Positions 7,534-14,994 of a DNA stretch of 19,767 nt are shown here, in pieces; within the stretch, counting starts at the first letter, position 1, and each line of letters opens with the position of its first letter. A model generated the notes under the pieces. The model worked only from the letters and a program-made list of their open reading frames with translations, did no database searches and had not been told where the DNA came from. Location of the stretch: positions 1 through 19,767 of the forward strand of contig SYDD01000040.1 in assembly GCA_005786775.1 (NCBI GenBank). The letters are read 5' to 3'. This DNA comes from Opitutaceae bacterium. GTDB lineage: Bacteria > Verrucomicrobiota > Verrucomicrobiia > Opitutales > Opitutaceae. A program made the position numbers and the translations under genes.

Positions 7534-8310
7534 CTACGCGACGCGCACGGCACGCAGCGCCTGGGCGGTCGTCGCCAGCAGGCGCAGGAACGGCGGCGTC
7601 TCCCGTAATTCGGGCTGCCGCGGGTAGGCGAACGGGACCTCGATCACAGCGGTGACACGGCCGGGGTTCGCGCCGAGCACCACAATGCGGGAGGAAAGGA
7701 ACACGGCCTCCGCGACCGCATGCGTCACGAAGAAGCCCGTGAAGGGGTCGCGGCTGCGGATCGCGAGCAGGTCCTCGTTGAGCCGGTCGCGGGTCATCTC
7801 GTCCAGCGCCCCGATGGGCTCGTCGAGCAGCAGGATCTCCGGCGCCACGCTGAGCGCGCGCGCGATCGATACCCGCATTTTCATCCCGCCGGAGAGCTGC
7901 CACGGAAATTTCGCCTCCGCCCCGGCGAGGCCGACAATCTCCAGCATCCGCGCGACGCGCTCCCGGCGGGGCGCCGGGGCATCCCCGCGCAGCAGCAGGG
8001 GCAGCTCCACGTTTTCCGCCACGCGCCGCCACGGCATCAGGTTGGCGTCCTGGAAGACGAAGAACATCCGCTTCCGCGCCTGCTCCGGCGCCAGCCCCTC
8101 CACCGTGATCGAGCCCTCGCTCGCCGGGGTGAGCCCGGCGATCAGGCGCAGGAGGGTCGACTTCCCGCAGCCGCTGGGCCCGATGAAACTGACGAACTCG
8201 CCCCGGGCCACCTCCAGGTCGATGCCATCCAGCACGAGCGGGCCCGCGCCGAACCGCTTCCTCAACCCGCTGACCTTGACTACGGGAGCCTCACTCATCG
8301 CTCGATCCAT
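7534..8310 (-). CDS. ABC transporter ATP-binding protein, SsuB/TauB type
   Basis: This is a 258-residue cytoplasmic ATPase energising the adjacent permease. Walker A GPSGCGKST lies at 44-52, the Q-loop Gln at 87 (FQDANLMPW), the signature LSGGM at 139-143, Walker B LLLDEP at 160-165 with the D-loop ALD following, and the switch His at 197 (VTHAV). The family resembles nitrate/sulfonate/taurine importers (SsuB, TauB). Two starts are possible: ATG 8310, which overlaps the oxidase stop as TGATG, or ATG 8298 four codons in; the coupled one is preferred. The signature GGMKMRVSIARAL differs from the usual GGQRQR, which occurs in this subgroup and should not impair activity. It lies between the FAD oxidase and the permease in one transcription unit. 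Confidence 0.93.
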   Translation of the reverse strand: MDRAMSEAPVVKVSGLRKRFGAGPLVLDGIDLEVARGEFVSFIGPSGCGKSTLLRLIAGLTPASEGSITVEGLAPEQARKRMFFVFQDANLMPWRRVAENVELPLLLRGDAPAPRRERVARMLEIVGLAGAEAKFPWQLSGGMKMRVSIARALSVAPEILLLDEPIGALDEMTRDRLNEDLLAIRSRDPFTGFFVTHAVAEAVFLSSRIVVLGANPGRVTAVIEVPFAYPRQPELRETPPFLRLLATTAQALRAVRVA

Positions 8311-9731
8311 CACCGGGCGCCGGCAGTCGGGGGGACGGGCTCGAACGGGTTGTGCGGGTACGACTTCATCTTGCCCGGATTCAGCAGGCCGGACGGATCC
8401 ACCTCCGCCTTGAGCGCGCGCTTGTCGGCGATGTTGGGATGCCGGCCGCCCTCCTCGAGGCGGTAGGTGTGGGGGTTGGCGATGCCCACGCCGATTTCCC
8501 CGCACACCCGGATGATCTCCGCCAGGCGCTCCTCGGTCTTGAAGAAAACCAACGGGATCCCGCCGACCACCATATGACCGCCCGCGCTGTTCGCGGCGCC
8601 GCCCGGCAGGAACTTGATGCCTCCGGCCATCCACTCCAGATGGAACAGGATCTCGCCCGGAAACCGGCGGTGCAGCTCGGCGAACTGCTCGCGGAAATTG
8701 GGCCCGAACCCCGATTGGAGGTAGGTGATCGTGGGATCAACCTTCAAGGCCCAGAGCGTGGTGTGGTTCCAGGTGTAATCCGTGATGAAGGGCGGCCGCG
8801 GCGGATCCGGGAGCGGTTGGCGGTAGACGCACGCCACGCCCGCGGCCGCCGCCGCGGCGATCACCGCCTCCGCCTGCGCACGGGCCACGAGCAGGAACGT
8901 CGCGTGCTCGTTCGGCCGCAGACGCTTCGCCAGCGGCTTGAAATAGGAGGGAATGGGCCACTCGAACTGGGTGACCAGCCGCTTCTGCCACGCGTCGTCC
9001 CGCGCGAACCCGTCGGTCCAATCCAGCAGCCGGTCCCAGTCCGGCGAACTGAGGATCAGCTGCTCGTAGTCGACCTTCGGCGCGAGCCGCATCTCGACCT
9101 CGACCAGGAAACCCGTGGTACCGTAGGTGTGCAGCGCCCGCAGCGAGTCGCGCTCCTCCAGCCGCAGCAACCGCGGCTCCTCCTCGCAGGTCATCACGGT
9201 CACGGACTTGACGTTGTCCCCGGCGTTGATGCCGCCCCACGTGACCGAGCCGATCCCGCCGGACCCGCCGCAGTAGAACCCGCCGATCGTGCTCTTGACC
9301 CACGTCGACGGGATGCACCGCAGCTCCCAGCCCGCCGCCCGCGCCACACCCTCAATGGTGCCCAGCCGCGCCCCGGCCTCGGCCCGCACCACGCCGCCGT
9401 CCACCGAGTGGATGCGGTCGAGCCGCGCCAGGTCGATCACCACGCCACCGTACAGCGGGACGCATTGCCCGTAGTTGCCGGTGCCGGCCCCCCGGGGAAT
9501 GATCGGCACCCCGGCGCGGAAGCAGGCCCGCACCACGGCGCGCAACTCAGCGACGGAGCCCGGACGCACCGCGAGGTCGGCCAGCTTGCCGTCCAACTGG
9601 CGCCGCAGCACCGGCGAGTACCAGAAGAAGTCCTTCGACAGCCCGGCCAGCGCGTCCCCGCCGTCGATCACCTGCTCGGCCCCGAGGAGGGCACGCAATT
9701 CGGCACGCAGGGAAGCAAGGGGTTCGGTCAT
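8310..9731 (-). CDS. FAD-linked oxidase (PCMH/GlcD-like)
   Basis: This is a 473-residue flavoenzyme of the PCMH / vanillyl-alcohol-oxidase fold. The N-terminal FAD domain shows LAVRPGSVAELRAVVRAC, the pyrophosphate loop IPRGAGTGNYGQ at about 78-89, the GGVVIDLARL strand, and the segment STIGGFYCGGSGGIGSV at 147-163. The end DPSGLLNPGKM is the standard family C-terminal motif. Members oxidise 2-hydroxy acids, alcohols or amines; covalent flavin His/Cys positions are not obvious. The ATG at 9731 is preceded by GAGAAG at useful spacing; the alternative GTG at 9761 lies against the hairpin and is less likely. It has no signal peptide. It heads the run of tightly packed genes below the TonB receptor and overlaps the ATPase by one base, implying a role in breakdown of the imported compound. 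The exact substrate is unknown. Confidence 0.85.
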   Translation of the reverse strand: MTEPLASLRAELRALLGAEQVIDGGDALAGLSKDFFWYSPVLRRQLDGKLADLAVRPGSVAELRAVVRACFRAGVPIIPRGAGTGNYGQCVPLYGGVVIDLARLDRIHSVDGGVVRAEAGARLGTIEGVARAAGWELRCIPSTWVKSTIGGFYCGGSGGIGSVTWGGINAGDNVKSVTVMTCEEEPRLLRLEERDSLRALHTYGTTGFLVEVEMRLAPKVDYEQLILSSPDWDRLLDWTDGFARDDAWQKRLVTQFEWPIPSYFKPLAKRLRPNEHATFLLVARAQAEAVIAAAAAAGVACVYRQPLPDPPRPPFITDYTWNHTTLWALKVDPTITYLQSGFGPNFREQFAELHRRFPGEILFHLEWMAGGIKFLPGGAANSAGGHMVVGGIPLVFFKTEERLAEIIRVCGEIGVGIANPHTYRLEEGGRHPNIADKRALKAEVDPSGLLNPGKMKSYPHNPFEPVPPTAGAR

Positions 9732-9766
9732 CGGAAAATCTTCTCGGGATGAGGCTAGCACAGGGC

Positions 9767-9792
9767 GGACGGCGGGGAAAGCCCCGCCGTCC
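9767..9792 (-). terminator. Perfect 11-bp stem-loop between the TonB receptor and the FAD oxidase
   Basis: GGACGGCGGGG (9767-9777) pairs without mismatch with CCCCGCCGTCC (9782-9792) around a four-base loop. In the leftward transcript it lies 27 bases after the receptor stop and about 35 bases before the oxidase start. There is no U-tract after it, so it may act as a partial terminator, an RNA-processing point or a 3'-end stabiliser that sets receptor versus downstream expression. Confidence 0.6.
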
Positions 9793-9819
9793 CGGGTCGC
9801 GGATCCGCCGGCGCACCGC

Positions 9820-12300
9820 CTAGAACTTGTAGACGACGTTCAGCTTGGCCTCGATCGGCGGCGCCTTGGTGATGACCGTGTTCGCGGCGAAGATCGGGTC
9901 CGACCCGATGAAGTAGTCCTCGCTGGAGATGTTCGTGGCTTCGAGCATCACTTGGACGGGGCCGCGACGATAGGTGACGCTGCCGCCCCAGATGACCGTC
10001 GAGGGAAGGCTGAGCGTGCGCTCGTGGTTGAGGTAATAGCTGCCGCGGATGCGGGGACCGCCGCTGATCTCGAACCCGTTGCCGAGATTGTAGCTGGCGA
10101 TGAGGTTGGCGGAGCCCTGGGGCGCGCCCTCGAAGCGGCCCTCCGGGTTGTTTTTCCGGATCAGGCCGGTGGCGTCACCCCCGTCCGTGAAGAGGGCGCC
10201 CGCGACCAGCGGCATATAGTACTCCTGGGTCGCGCCGAAGCGGAAGCCGGGCATCCGGACGAGGTGGGACTCCTTCACGCCGAAGTTGGCGAGGAACGAG
10301 AGCTGCTTGGAGGCCAGCCAGGTGGCCTCGAATTCCACGCCCTTGGAGCGCACCCCGTCCTGCGCGTTGGTGAAGTTGTTGAAGCGCTGCCGGCGGCCCT
10401 CGTAGACGGCGAGCGCGGCGAACAGCGAGTTGTCGAGCAGCGACACCTTCAGGCCGCCCTCGATCAGGCCGGTCTCGCCGAAGTTGGCCTCGGAGCCGAC
10501 GTTGCCGCCCTGCGAGGGCGTGAGGGCCGTGCCGTGGAGGGCGGAGACGTAGGCCGAGACGTTGGGCGAGAGCTTGTAGACCGGGTTCAGGCTGAACATG
10601 TAGTAATTCTTGCCGCCCTTGCCGACGCGCTGGCCGCGGCGGGCGTTGCGCTCGTGCTCCATCGGGACGGCATTGGTGAAGCTGGCCCCCTCGACGCGGG
10701 CCGAGAAGTAGGTGGTGAGCGACTCGGAGAACTTGAGCTCGCCGACGCTGAACAGGGCGAGCTGGTAGAGTTCGGTGGCGGAGCTCTGCGCCCAGAAGTT
10801 GCGGGTGTCGCCGAAGGCCGGCCGCTGCGGGCCGGTTAGGATGATGGAATTGGCGGTGATCCGGGGGTTGCTGATGTCGCGGCGGGAGAAGGGCTCGGAG
10901 CTGAAGTCCTGCAGCTGCTTGGCCCAGCTGTAGCGGACCGAACCGCCGGAGGAGAGGCTGGTGAGCAGGCCCTTGAACCGCTGCTCTAGGGTGACCTTGT
11001 CCTCGATGATGAACTGCTCCATCGCGAACGCGTAGCCGTAGGAGGAGATCTTGTCGGTCTTGATGTAATCGATGAGGAGCTGGTTCTTGAGCGTGCTCGA
11101 GGCCGAGCGGGTGTTCACGAGGTCGGCGAAGTAGAGGAAGTTCTGCGCGTTGGCGAAGTCACCCGGGTCGGAGTTCACCTGGTTCCCGCTGATCTTCGTC
11201 GTGAGGGCCTTGCCGCCGGCGTTGAAGAAGGCGGACGTGTAAGCCCCGGTCGTCGGGTGGAGCAGCGCCCGCAGCTGGGGGGAGAGCGTCGCGACGTAGC
11301 TGGCCGGCGGGATGATCGCGCCGCCGCTGTTGTCGAACTGGGCGCCCCCGATGGTCGCGGAACTGGCGCCGAAGCCGATGAACGGGACCCCCGAGGGGAG
11401 GACGTAGCCGCCGGCGGCGGCGCTCGTGCGGTCGGCCACCTCGCCCACGAGGTAGTTGCCGTTGCTGATCAGGTCCTGCGTGACCCGGTTCCAGCCGCCG
11501 TTCTCGTTGGAGCGGTAGCTGTAGAACTCCGCGCCCGTGTAGAGGGAGACGTCCCGGGTGAGCCGGGCCTTGAGGGCGCCGTAGATCGAGATGTAATTGT
11601 TCTGGACGTTGTTGTAGTAGGAATCGGCGTTCTGGTTGGTCAGGGAAATGCGGTAAGCCATCGGCCGGCCGAAGGCGAGCAACGGGCCGCCGACGTCGAG
11701 CTGCGTGTTGTAATAGTCGTAGGTGCCGATCGTCGTGCGGAGCGAGCCGCGAAACTTGTCGTAGTAGGGCGACTTCGGCAGGAAGTTGATGTAACCGCCG
11801 CCCTGGGTCGGGCCGAAGGTGCCGGGGGCGGGACCGCGCACGACGTCCATGCCCTCGAGCGAGCCGAACGACGTGGGCATCTCATTGCGCTGGAAGGCAC
11901 GCTGCATCCCGTTGAAGAAGGTGCCGGCGAAGTCGCCGCGGATGAACGGGGTGCCGGGCACGCCGTAGAAGTTGGGGCGCTCGCCACCGGGAATCACCCG
12001 GGCGATGTCATCGAAACTGCGGACGCCGAGCTTCTGCATCAGCTCGGGGGTGAGCACGGTGACCGAGCGGGGGATATCGAGCACGGACTTGGCGGAGCCG
12101 AAGACCGAGTCGCTGCTGCGCGAGGTCGGGAGCAGGCCACCCGCGACCGCCGCGGCGGACTCGGTGACGATGAACTTCTCCAGCTCGGTGACGCCGCCGG
12201 AGGGGTCGGACGGTTTCGGGGCGGTCTGGGCCAACAGCACGGCCGGAAGCATGCTGGCGAGCGCCAGCAGGATGCCGGCGCGGGTGGTTTTCGTGGTCAT
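9820..12300 (-). CDS. TonB-dependent outer-membrane receptor
   Basis: This is an 826-residue outer-membrane transporter. The signal peptide covers residues 1-25 (cleaved after LLAQ). The linker segment VTELEKFIVTES at 37-48 sits where these proteins carry their TonB-box region. The plug domain spans about 70-180: LDIPRSVTVLTPELMQKLG, then FIRGDF, MDVVRGPAPGTFGPTQGGGYINF. The remainder is a beta-barrel of alternating strands that ends VVYKF, with the terminal aromatic needed for Bam insertion. No N-terminal signalling (STN) domain or carboxypeptidase-like repeat is present. It resembles the siderophore-receptor-like class that is expanded in Opitutaceae. The start lacks a Shine-Dalgarno and follows a long leader holding two LacI-type operators. 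Being upstream of an ABC importer and catabolic enzymes, it most likely imports their substrate rather than iron. Its own ligand is not identifiable from sequence. Confidence 0.95.
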   Translation of the reverse strand: MTTKTTRAGILLALASMLPAVLLAQTAPKPSDPSGGVTELEKFIVTESAAAVAGGLLPTSRSSDSVFGSAKSVLDIPRSVTVLTPELMQKLGVRSFDDIARVIPGGERPNFYGVPGTPFIRGDFAGTFFNGMQRAFQRNEMPTSFGSLEGMDVVRGPAPGTFGPTQGGGYINFLPKSPYYDKFRGSLRTTIGTYDYYNTQLDVGGPLLAFGRPMAYRISLTNQNADSYYNNVQNNYISIYGALKARLTRDVSLYTGAEFYSYRSNENGGWNRVTQDLISNGNYLVGEVADRTSAAAGGYVLPSGVPFIGFGASSATIGGAQFDNSGGAIIPPASYVATLSPQLRALLHPTTGAYTSAFFNAGGKALTTKISGNQVNSDPGDFANAQNFLYFADLVNTRSASSTLKNQLLIDYIKTDKISSYGYAFAMEQFIIEDKVTLEQRFKGLLTSLSSGGSVRYSWAKQLQDFSSEPFSRRDISNPRITANSIILTGPQRPAFGDTRNFWAQSSATELYQLALFSVGELKFSESLTTYFSARVEGASFTNAVPMEHERNARRGQRVGKGGKNYYMFSLNPVYKLSPNVSAYVSALHGTALTPSQGGNVGSEANFGETGLIEGGLKVSLLDNSLFAALAVYEGRRQRFNNFTNAQDGVRSKGVEFEATWLASKQLSFLANFGVKESHLVRMPGFRFGATQEYYMPLVAGALFTDGGDATGLIRKNNPEGRFEGAPQGSANLIASYNLGNGFEISGGPRIRGSYYLNHERTLSLPSTVIWGGSVTYRRGPVQVMLEATNISSEDYFIGSDPIFAANTVITKAPPIEAKLNVVYKF

Positions 12301-12549
12301 TGGGTGTCGGTTGACGGGTTAACTAGGATCTGCGGGCGGCACTTGGCGTGCCGGTGGGAGGGAGGGCGCGCCGGAGCAAGTCCGGCCGCAGGCGCGGCCC
12401 GCGCGGGCCCCCGGTCGATCCGCGGTCCGGCCCCGGGCAGGGCAGGCGCGGCAACACGCGGGGACTCAGGGCGGGCGGTCATGGGGAAGGTTTTTCTCGG
12501 GCGCGGGGCGCGCTCCGCTGGAACCGGTCCACTGCACGTCTGATGATCC

Positions 12550-12563
12550 CAAAAACGTTTCCG
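12550..12563. promoter_or_regulatory. LacI-type operator, imperfect copy (site 1)
   Basis: CAAAAACGTTTCCG matches the 14-base consensus CAAAAACGTTTTTG at 12 positions; the two differences weaken the right arm. It is centred 250 bases upstream of the TonB receptor start and 111 bp from site 2, a spacing that would allow a looped repressor complex. Confidence 0.65.
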
Positions 12564-12648
12564 ATTCCGGGAAAAAAGCGGGGAGGGCACGGCACGACGG
12601 CGCATTCGAGGGGGGTGCTTGCCGCACAAGCGGCGGTGGGACGCGGAT

Positions 12649-12678
12649 TTGAAGACTGTACAAAAACGTTTTTGTCAA
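12649..12678 (-). promoter_or_regulatory. Candidate leftward promoter overlapping operator site 2
   Basis: On the minus strand TTGACA (12673-12678) is a perfect -35 hexamer. After 18 bases comes CTTCAA (12649-12654), a poor -10. The operator fills the spacer, so bound repressor would block the polymerase. The same arrangement recurs at 18282-18311. It would give the receptor a ~335-base leader. Confidence 0.4.
12660..12675. promoter_or_regulatory. LacI-type operator, perfect palindrome (site 2)
   Basis: ACAAAAACGTTTTTGT is a perfect 16-bp inverted repeat with the central CpG typical of LacI/PurR-family operators. It lies 72 bases upstream of the deaminase start and 360 upstream of the receptor start, so it can control both directions. 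Confidence 0.8.
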
Positions 12679-12695
12679 GCAGCCTCCCGCCAGCC

Positions 12696-12703
12696 CGTTT
12701 TTG
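12696..12703. promoter_or_regulatory. Operator half-site near the deaminase start
   Basis: CGTTTTTG plus the following GCTT (12696-12707) repeats exactly the right arm and flank of operator site 3 at 18196-18207. The left arm is missing. It may be the remnant of an operator or a weak auxiliary site about 29 bp from the centre of site 2. Confidence 0.35.
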
Positions 12704-12746
12704 GCTTCCCCTGCGGCGTGGGGTTCGCGCTGCTGCTCGCCTCCCG

Positions 12747-14045
12747 ATGCTCATCGTCCGCCGCGCCCGCGTTCCTGCCGCCCTGCTCCCCGCTCCCCTC
12801 CCCGGCGCGCCGGTCGACCCCCTCGAGCCCGCCGTGCTCCGCGATGTGGCCATCGAGGGCACCACCATCGCGGCCGTCGCCGCCCCAGGGGACCTCGGCC
12901 CCGCTCCCTTGGCCCGCGAGTTCGACGCGGGTGGAGCCCTCGTGTTTCCCGGCTTCGTGGACGCCCACGTGCACCTCGACAAGACCCACACCTGGCACCG
13001 GGCGCCCAACCGGTCCGGCACCTTCGCGGGCGCGTTGCAGGCGCTGGCGGACGACAAGGTGCAATGGACCGAGGCCGACCTGCATCGCCGGGCCGGCTTC
13101 GCGCTGCGCTGCGCCTGGGCGCACGGCACGCGCGTGATCCGGACGCACGTCGACACCAGCCCCCAAGGGGGGGAGCGCAGCCACGCCGTGATGGCGGAGC
13201 TCCGCCGGGAGTGGGCGGGGCGGATCAAGCTGCAGACCGTCCCGCTCTGCGGCGGCGGCGACTACCTGGGCCCGGAGGGGGAGAAGCTGGCCGACCTGGC
13301 CCTCCGCCACGGCGCCAGCGCGCTGGGCGGCTTTCTCCAGATGTCCGCCGCGCTGCCCGCCCAGCTCGACCGCCTGCTCGCGCTCGCCCAGGAACGCGGC
13401 GTCGGGATCGATCTCCACGTGGACGAAAGCGGCAACCCCCAGGCGGAATGCCTCCGGCTCGTGGCCGAGGCGGTCCTGCGGAATCGCTTCACCCTCCCCG
13501 TCGTCTGTGGCCATTGCTGCAGCCTGGCGGTCCAGGATCCGGCCCGGGCCCAGGCCACCCTCGCGCTGGTCCGCGAGGCGCGCATCGGCGTCATCTCGCT
13601 GCCGGAGTGCAACCTTTACCTGCAGGACCGCCGGGCGGCTGCCGCGCCTTTTCCCCGGACCCCGTTCTGGCGGGGGATCACCCTGGTGCACGATCTGCTG
13701 GATGCGGGCATCCCCGTGGCCTGCGCCAGCGACAATGTCCGCGACGCCTTCCACGCCTTCGGCGACTACAACCCCGCCGAGGTTTACGCGCAGAGCGTGC
13801 GCCTGGCGCATCTCGACGCGCGCCTGGAGGACTCGGTGCGCGTGGTGACGAGCGCGGCGGCGGACCTGATCGGCGAGCCGCTCCACGGGCGGATCGCGCC
13901 GGGAGCCCCGGCCCACCTGGTGGTGTTCGCCGCCCACCGGTTCAGTGAGTTGCTGAGCCGCCCGGGCTCCCCCCGGGTCTGCATCGATGCCGAGGAATTT
14001 CACCGTGCACCGCCGCCCGACTTCGGGCAGCTCAACGATCGTTAA
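12747..14045 (+). CDS. CodA-like metal-dependent deaminase/amidohydrolase
   Basis: This 432-residue protein belongs to the cytosine-deaminase branch of the amidohydrolase superfamily. The expected catalytic set is complete: HVH at 74-76 (metal), Gln163 in KLQTVP (substrate amide in CodA), HVDE at 224-227 (metal His and catalytic Glu), His256 in CGHCCSL and the metal Asp329 in ASDNVRDAFHAFG. CodA itself deaminates cytosine, isocytosine and creatinine-like rings, so several substrates are chemically possible; the CGHCCSL and HLDKTH contexts differ from E. coli CodA. The start at 12747 (MLIVRRAR, the family's usual first strand) is chosen; the open frame upstream crosses the operators and is spurious. 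There is no signal peptide. First gene of a rightward operon with a creatininase, it lies 72 bases after operator site 2 and is thus likely repressed by the LacI protein. Confidence 0.85.
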   Translation: MLIVRRARVPAALLPAPLPGAPVDPLEPAVLRDVAIEGTTIAAVAAPGDLGPAPLAREFDAGGALVFPGFVDAHVHLDKTHTWHRAPNRSGTFAGALQALADDKVQWTEADLHRRAGFALRCAWAHGTRVIRTHVDTSPQGGERSHAVMAELRREWAGRIKLQTVPLCGGGDYLGPEGEKLADLALRHGASALGGFLQMSAALPAQLDRLLALAQERGVGIDLHVDESGNPQAECLRLVAEAVLRNRFTLPVVCGHCCSLAVQDPARAQATLALVREARIGVISLPECNLYLQDRRAAAAPFPRTPFWRGITLVHDLLDAGIPVACASDNVRDAFHAFGDYNPAEVYAQSVRLAHLDARLEDSVRVVTSAAADLIGEPLHGRIAPGAPAHLVVFAAHRFSELLSRPGSPRVCIDAEEFHRAPPPDFGQLNDR

Positions 14046-14056
14046 CCCCGCGCCCA

Positions 14057-14551
14057 ATGCTCATCCGTCTTTCCAAGGCCTCCCTCGTGGCCTCCTCGGC
14101 CCTCTTCCTGCTCGTGGTGGTGTTCAACAACCTCACGGACTACGGCTCGAACTTCGAGTTCGTGCGCCACGTGCTCTCGATGGACACCACCTTTCCGGGC
14201 AACCGCGGGATGTGGCGGGCGCTCACCTCCCCGGTCATCCACCACGCCTTCTACGCGTCGATCATCCTCTGGGAGCTGGTGGCCGGGGGCATGCTGGCGG
14301 TGGCCGCCGGGCGGATGTGGCGGGCGCGCGCCGGCTCGGCGGACGCCTGGCGGCAGGCCAAGTCCCTGGCCGTGGCGGGCCTCACCGTGAGCCTGCTGCA
14401 ATGGTTCGTCGCCTTCCTCATCGTCGGCGGCGAGTGGTTCCTGATGTGGCAGTCCAGCGTCTGGAACGGCCAGGGCGCGGCCGGCCGGATGTTCGCCGTG
14501 TTCGCCCTGATCCTGGTGTTCCTGAACCAGCGCGAGGACGAGGCGACCTAG
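14057..14551 (+). CDS. DUF2165 small integral membrane protein
   Basis: This is a 164-residue protein with four hydrophobic helices (about residues 9-27, 63-86, 103-127 and 142-157). It carries the pattern of the DUF2165 family: VVFNNLTDYGSNFEFVRHVLSMDT in the first loop and QWFVAFLIVGGEWFLMWQS near the third helix. The family has no known biochemical function; it is predicted to lie in the inner membrane. It begins 11 bases after the deaminase stop and is followed by the Rid gene after 36 bases, so it belongs to the same transcript. The placement inside a catabolic operon suggests transport or membrane support for the pathway, but that is only context. No Shine-Dalgarno is visible before the ATG. 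Confidence 0.8.
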   Translation: MLIRLSKASLVASSALFLLVVVFNNLTDYGSNFEFVRHVLSMDTTFPGNRGMWRALTSPVIHHAFYASIILWELVAGGMLAVAAGRMWRARAGSADAWRQAKSLAVAGLTVSLLQWFVAFLIVGGEWFLMWQSSVWNGQGAAGRMFAVFALILVFLNQREDEAT

Positions 14552-14587
14552 GTCCCGGACGGGCGCCGCCGCCCGGAAACTTTTCCC

Positions 14588-14986
14588 ATGCTCAAGAGAA
14601 CCATCATCCACCCGGCGGGCTTCGCCGCGCCGCGCGGGGCCTACAGCCCGGGCATTCTGCTGGAACACGCGGGCGTCAGGACCCTCTACGCCACCGGGCA
14701 ACTCGCGGTTGATCCCGGCGGCCACGTGATCGCGCCCGGCGACGCCACCGCGCAGACGGAATACGTTTTCCAGCTGCTGGGGGAGATCCTGCAGGCGGCA
14801 GGGATGACCTTCGCGCACGTTGTGCGCGCGCAGACCTACCTGACGAACATCGAGGACTTCCCCAAGTTCTCGGCGGTGCGGGACCGCTACCTCGGGGGCT
14901 CCCTAGCGGCGAGCACCCTGCTCGAGGTCAAGGGCCTCGCCCGCCCCGGCTGCTGCGTGGAGATCGAGATCACCGCCGCCGCCTGA
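14588..14986 (+). CDS. Rid-family (YjgF/UK114) protein lacking the RidA catalytic Arg
   Basis: This 132-residue protein has the Rid trimer fold: AYSPGI at 18-23, YATGQLAVD at 34-42, and ARPGCCVEIEI at 118-127 as the closing strand. RidA hydrolyses reactive enamines and imines such as 2-aminoacrylate and needs an Arg (Salmonella Arg105) in the ARSCVEV segment. The equivalent stretch here reads ASTLLEV, so Ser or Thr replaces the Arg. This matches Rid subgroups found in catabolic operons, where related proteins deaminate pathway intermediates or have unknown roles, rather than housekeeping RidA. It is cytoplasmic. It starts 36 bases after the DUF2165 gene and ends 8 bases before the creatininase-like gene. 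A role in removing an unstable imine or enamine made by the deaminase or oxidase is plausible but unproved. Confidence 0.88.
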   Translation: MLKRTIIHPAGFAAPRGAYSPGILLEHAGVRTLYATGQLAVDPGGHVIAPGDATAQTEYVFQLLGEILQAAGMTFAHVVRAQTYLTNIEDFPKFSAVRDRYLGGSLAASTLLEVKGLARPGCCVEIEITAAA

Positions 14987-14994
14987 ACCCGACC

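Larger units (their letters stand above)
12301..12746. promoter_or_regulatory. 446-bp divergent control region between receptor and deaminase
   Basis: It holds two LacI-type operators (12550-12563 and 12660-12675), a half-site (12696-12703) and a candidate leftward promoter. A small hairpin (GCCGC / GCGGC, 12621-12634) lies between the operators. The part next to the receptor (12301-12540) is a GC-rich leader with no recognised riboswitch. One open frame of 61 codons there overlaps the receptor start but has no supporting evidence as a gene. Confidence 0.7.

Noticed and set aside
8352..9752. 466-codon rightward frame opposite the FAD oxidase
   Set aside because: Low-complexity antisense translation; FAD motifs are on the minus strand.
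12301..12540. Riboswitch in the receptor leader, for example cobalamin
   Set aside because: No B12-box or other conserved aptamer core was seen; the sequence is plain GC-rich.
12675..14057. 460-codon leftward frame opposite the CodA-like gene
   Set aside because: Antisense shadow; all catalytic motifs of the deaminase read on the plus strand.
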